64,000 nt of DNA from Nocardia mikamii NBRC 108933. GTDB taxonomy: Bacteria > Actinomycetota > Actinomycetes > Mycobacteriales > Mycobacteriaceae. Both the position numbers and the translations under genes were made by a program. The notes under the pieces were generated by a model. The model saw only the letters and a program-made list of their open reading frames with translations, did no database searches and was not told where the DNA came from. This document shows positions 61,037 through 64,000 of this stretch, piece by piece. How positions within the stretch are numbered: the stretch's first letter is position 1; the number at the start of each line of letters is the position of its first letter. The stretch lies in contig NZ_BDCM01000013.1 in the NCBI RefSeq assembly GCF_001613505.1, forward strand, positions 434,001 to 498,000, written 5' to 3'.

Positions 61037-61230
61037 CGCCGTACTCCTTCGAAAACGGGCCCGAAACCGTCGCCGGACATATGCCCGACGGAAATACTCG
61101 CCCGCGCCCCGGCGGCGGAGAATCCTTACGATCAGCACGATTCTGTGCCGGCGTAGCAGGCACCGGCGGAATTCGAATCAGGCCCCGCACAAACCGTTTA
61201 CGCGACCGCACCCGTTTGGTTGACTGCCCT

Positions 61231-61252
61231 CGCCCGGTCCGCAGACCGGGCG
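61231..61252. promoter_or_regulatory. Perfect 9-bp palindrome in divergent intergenic region
   Basis: CGCCCGGTC (61231-61239), loop CGCA, GACCGGGCG (61244-61252). It lies 30 bp before the downstream ATG, with TTGACT at 61220-61225 just upstream. Because both flanking genes diverge from here, an operator is more likely than a terminator; a leader hairpin is also possible. Confidence 0.45.
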
Positions 61253-61281
61253 CATCGCGACTATCGGACGGGTGTGCTCGT

Positions 61282-62610
61282 ATGAGTGAACGGCAATTGC
61301 ATCTGAACGCCTTCATCTATCCCGCGGGCCATCACGAGGCCGCGTGGCGGCATCCCGACAGCAGGCCCGATCGCATCTACGATGTGACCTATTACCAGGA
61401 GATCGGCCGCACCGCCGAGGCCGCCACCCTCGATGCGGTGTTCTTCGCCGACGGCCCCGCGCTGCGCACCGATGTGCGCTACAACGCCGCACCCGGTCTG
61501 GAACCGATCACGCTGCTGACGGCCATCGCCTCGGCCACCACGCATCTGGGCCTGATCGCGACCGCGTCCACGACCTATTACGAGCCCTACAATCTGGCCC
61601 GGCTGTTCTCCTCCCTCGATCACATCTCGGGCGGACGCGCCGGATGGAATATCGTCACTACCGGAACCGACCTCGCCGCAGCCAATTTCGGCCTCGACCG
61701 CCACCCCGATCACACCGAACGCTATGCGCGCGCACGCGAATTCGTCGACGCGGTCGTCGGATTGTGGAACAGCTGGGACGACGATGCGGTGCTCCTCGAC
61801 CGTGCCGCCGGCATCTACGCCGATCCCGACAAGATCCATCGCATCGATTTCCGCGGCGAATATCTGCGCGTGCGCGGACCGTTCAACGCCGCGCGCACTC
61901 CGCAGGGCCATCCCGTCCTGGTGCAGGCCGGCGCCTCCAACGACGGACGAGCCTTCGCGGCCCGCTACGCCGAGGCCATTTTCACCGCGCACCAGCGGCT
62001 CGAGGACGCCCAGACGTTCTACTCCGATATCAAGCGCCGGGCCCGCGACTTCGGCCGCGACCCCGAGCATGTGAAGATCCTGCCGGGGATCAGCCCGTTC
62101 ATCGCCGATACCGAGGCGCGGGCGAAACAGCTGCAACGCGAATTCAACGAGCTGACCGTGCCCGAATACGGTCTCGGCCAGCTGGAAAGCCTCGCGGGGG
62201 AATCGCTGCGGAATCTCGCGCTCGACGAACCGGTGCCCGCCGCGTTGTTCGCCGACGCGGGCGATGTCACCGACAACGCGGCCAGCCGCCGGCAGGTGAT
62301 CGCGGGCATCGTCACCCGCGAGCAACCCACACTGCGCGGACTGCTGCACCGGCTCGCGGGCGCGCGCGGGCACCGGGTCTTCGCGGGTACGCCCGAACAG
62401 GTCGCCGACACCATCGAGGACTGGTTCCGCCACGGCGCCGCCGACGGATTCAACGTCATGCCGCCCTACTATCCGGGCGGACTCGAGGTGTTCACCAGCA
62501 CCGTCGTGCCCATTCTGCGCAGCCGCGGGCTGTTTCGCACCGAATACACCGGCACCACGCTGCGTGACCACTTCGGATTGCCGCGACCCGGGTCGGCCGC
62601 GGCGAACTGA
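61282..62610 (+). CDS. DszA/NtaA-type FMN-dependent monooxygenase (442 aa)
   Basis: Second luciferase-fold oxygenase of the DszA/SnaA/NtaA group: ERQLHLNAFIYPAGHHEAAW start, TTHLGLIATASTTYYEPYNLARLFSSLDHISGGRAGWNIVTT, and VFAGTPEQVADTIEDWF. Divergent from the flavoprotein. Likely to act with a flavin reductase located elsewhere on a related heterocycle or organosulfur substrate. Confidence 0.92.
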   Translation: MSERQLHLNAFIYPAGHHEAAWRHPDSRPDRIYDVTYYQEIGRTAEAATLDAVFFADGPALRTDVRYNAAPGLEPITLLTAIASATTHLGLIATASTTYYEPYNLARLFSSLDHISGGRAGWNIVTTGTDLAAANFGLDRHPDHTERYARAREFVDAVVGLWNSWDDDAVLLDRAAGIYADPDKIHRIDFRGEYLRVRGPFNAARTPQGHPVLVQAGASNDGRAFAARYAEAIFTAHQRLEDAQTFYSDIKRRARDFGRDPEHVKILPGISPFIADTEARAKQLQREFNELTVPEYGLGQLESLAGESLRNLALDEPVPAALFADAGDVTDNAASRRQVIAGIVTREQPTLRGLLHRLAGARGHRVFAGTPEQVADTIEDWFRHGAADGFNVMPPYYPGGLEVFTSTVVPILRSRGLFRTEYTGTTLRDHFGLPRPGSAAAN

Positions 62611-62638
62611 TGCCGGAATTGTTCCGCCGCATCACTTT

Positions 62639-64000
62639 TCAGCGGGCGGGGCATTCATTCGGGGCGGGGAGACCGCGCAGTCGCTGATCGAGCCAGTCGA
62701 TCGCACCCGGGAAACCGGCCATCAGGGTGATCGAATGCTCTCCCAGTACGCTGCGGAACACGGCGGGCACGCCGCGAGCGCACTGCGCGCGGAACAGATC
62801 GGTCGACTCGACCTCGGGAATCCAGATGTCGAGCAGGCCGTGGTAGATGTACAGCGGCGCGGCGGAGGTGCGGTCGCGCAGATCGGTGGCGGCGAACAGC
62901 GCGCGGGCCGCGTCGGTGTCGAGCGGATGGGCGGTGTCGGTCGCCAGCTCGATCGGCACGCCGGTCACGCCCAGCGGCCCGTTGCTGTCGCCGCAGGTGT
63001 CCTTCACCGGGGAGGTGGCCAGCCACTCCCCCAGATGGTTCAGCTGGTCCAGCAGTTCCGGGTGTTCCCGGGCGAAGGCCAGCGCGACGACCATCAGGAT
63101 TCCCGACGCGATATTTCCGTTGAAATGACGGGCCACCTCGCTGTAGTCGGTGGCCAGACCACCCACCGACACCCCGACGATCGACCCCGCCAGTTCCGGC
63201 GCGTACTCGCCGAGCAGCATATCCGCCGCATAGGCCGCGATCGCACCGCCGGAGTAGCCGCCGATCGCGAACTTGCTGTCTCCCAACGTCTTCGGTTCGA
63301 CCGTGCGCACCGCGCGCATCGCGTCGAGGATCACATGCCCGGCGACATGCGGTTCGGCATAGGCCATCCACGGGCCCTCGTGGTCGGGTACGAGAACTCC
63401 GTACCCGCGTGAGAGCGCCCACCATGTGGTCGGCGGGAAGAGATCACCCGCGCTGAATTTGGGATGCAGTCCGTGCGCCATCGCATAACCGGGGGTGCAG
63501 CGCAGGCCCAGGGAATTGATCGGGATGGCATTGACCAGCATCGGCCGCTGTCCGGGACCGGTCCAGTTCGCGGCGGGAATCAGCAGCGTCGCCGTGCCGA
63601 ACGAGGGCGCACCGGTCGCGCCCGTGGAGCGGAATTTCAGCAGCAGCGCGCGGGCGATCGGCACCACCGCCAGCGGCGCGGCCGTGGCCGTCACATCGCG
63701 CACCTCGATCGGATCGCCGGGACGCATGGCATCGAGTCCGGCCGGCCATTGATCGAACAGCGGATCACCGGCCGGCGGCGACAACACCGACCGCCACAGC
63801 GCGGCGAGCTCGGGCCGCAGTTGTGCGTTGGGCGGCGACGGCGCGGGTGGCAGGTTCGGCGCCGGGATCGTCCGATCGATCCATTGCTGCCATTCGGTCG
63901 AGTCCGTGGGCGCCGGGCCGTTGTCCGCACGACCGAGCGGTGGGCGAACCGTCATCGACGCCAGCAGGGCGCATGCCGCGAGCACGACGATCAGCAGCGT
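62639..64000 (-). CDS. Secreted lipase, LIP family (partial at window end)
   Basis: Extracellular triacylglycerol-lipase-like enzyme of the secretory LIP family. Nucleophile elbow GGYSGGAIAAYAA, acid/His regions DIWIPEVES and GEHSITLMAG. A hydrophobic signal core (TLLIVVLAACALLASM) continues to the window edge, so the start codon is probably just outside. Cysteines RCTPG, TCGDS and QCARG fit disulfides. Converges on the monooxygenase gene with 28 bp between stops. Confidence 0.87.
   Translation of the reverse strand, partial: TLLIVVLAACALLASMTVRPPLGRADNGPAPTDSTEWQQWIDRTIPAPNLPPAPSPPNAQLRPELAALWRSVLSPPAGDPLFDQWPAGLDAMRPGDPIEVRDVTATAAPLAVVPIARALLLKFRSTGATGAPSFGTATLLIPAANWTGPGQRPMLVNAIPINSLGLRCTPGYAMAHGLHPKFSAGDLFPPTTWWALSRGYGVLVPDHEGPWMAYAEPHVAGHVILDAMRAVRTVEPKTLGDSKFAIGGYSGGAIAAYAADMLLGEYAPELAGSIVGVSVGGLATDYSEVARHFNGNIASGILMVVALAFAREHPELLDQLNHLGEWLATSPVKDTCGDSNGPLGVTGVPIELATDTAHPLDTDAARALFAATDLRDRTSAAPLYIYHGLLDIWIPEVESTDLFRAQCARGVPAVFRSVLGEHSITLMAGFPGAIDWLDQRLRGLPAPNECPAR

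Overview
The window is high-GC chromosomal DNA from a mycolic-acid actinomycete, most likely Nocardia or a close relative. Three things point there. The gene neighbourhood glnA2 ... rnhC, zinc-ribbon protein, NIF3, cobC, ptpA, SURF1, cobD follows the Mycobacterium tuberculosis Rv2222c-Rv2236c region. There is an EspG/DUF3558 type VII secretion accessory cluster. There are XRE-DUF397 regulator pairs and many cytochrome P450s. Many genes look leaderless: a TANNNT -10 box ends 6-8 nt before the start codon, as is common in actinobacteria.

About 1-31 kb is mostly core-like. It holds glutamine synthetase GlnA2, a proline iminopeptidase and CHAD pair, a MerR-linked oxidoreductase, an RNB ribonuclease, the RNase P RNA gene (minus strand), a lactate-monooxygenase-like flavoenzyme, the RNase H/zinc-ribbon/NIF3/cobC/ptpA/SURF1/cobD block, an ECF41 (SigJ-like) sigma factor, alanine dehydrogenase, a GlxA-type regulator with a gamma carbonic anhydrase, a solitary N6-adenine methyltransferase and a secreted 5'-nucleotidase.

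About 31-48 kb is an accessory zone: a P450, a membrane-anchored NERD-domain protein with an altered nuclease motif, an amidase, a frameshifted IS110-family element, a four-gene DUF3558/PE-like/PPE-like/EspG operon without an ESX machine, a CYP157-like P450 lacking the ExxR motif, a two-gene unknown operon divergent from an XRE-DUF397 pair, and two decayed copies of the same protein tail.

About 48-64 kb is catabolic or secondary-metabolic: a CYP157-CYP154 P450 operon of the kind attached to Streptomyces conservons but here without conservon genes, a MerR-controlled serine hydrolase operon, a haloalkane-dehalogenase-like hydrolase, a SAM methyltransferase, a quinone-oxidoreductase-like MDR enzyme, and a cluster of two DszA/NtaA-type flavin monooxygenases around a fumarate-reductase-like flavoprotein and its 2x[4Fe-4S] ferredoxin, which suggests organosulfur or heteroatom metabolism. 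A secreted lipase runs off the right edge.

The two MerR genes each lie with a promoter of identical layout (TTGACC, 20-bp spacer with an inverted repeat, -10 hexamer, 7 nt, ATG), although the regulators and target enzymes are unrelated. All functional calls come from reading motifs and context; no database search was run.
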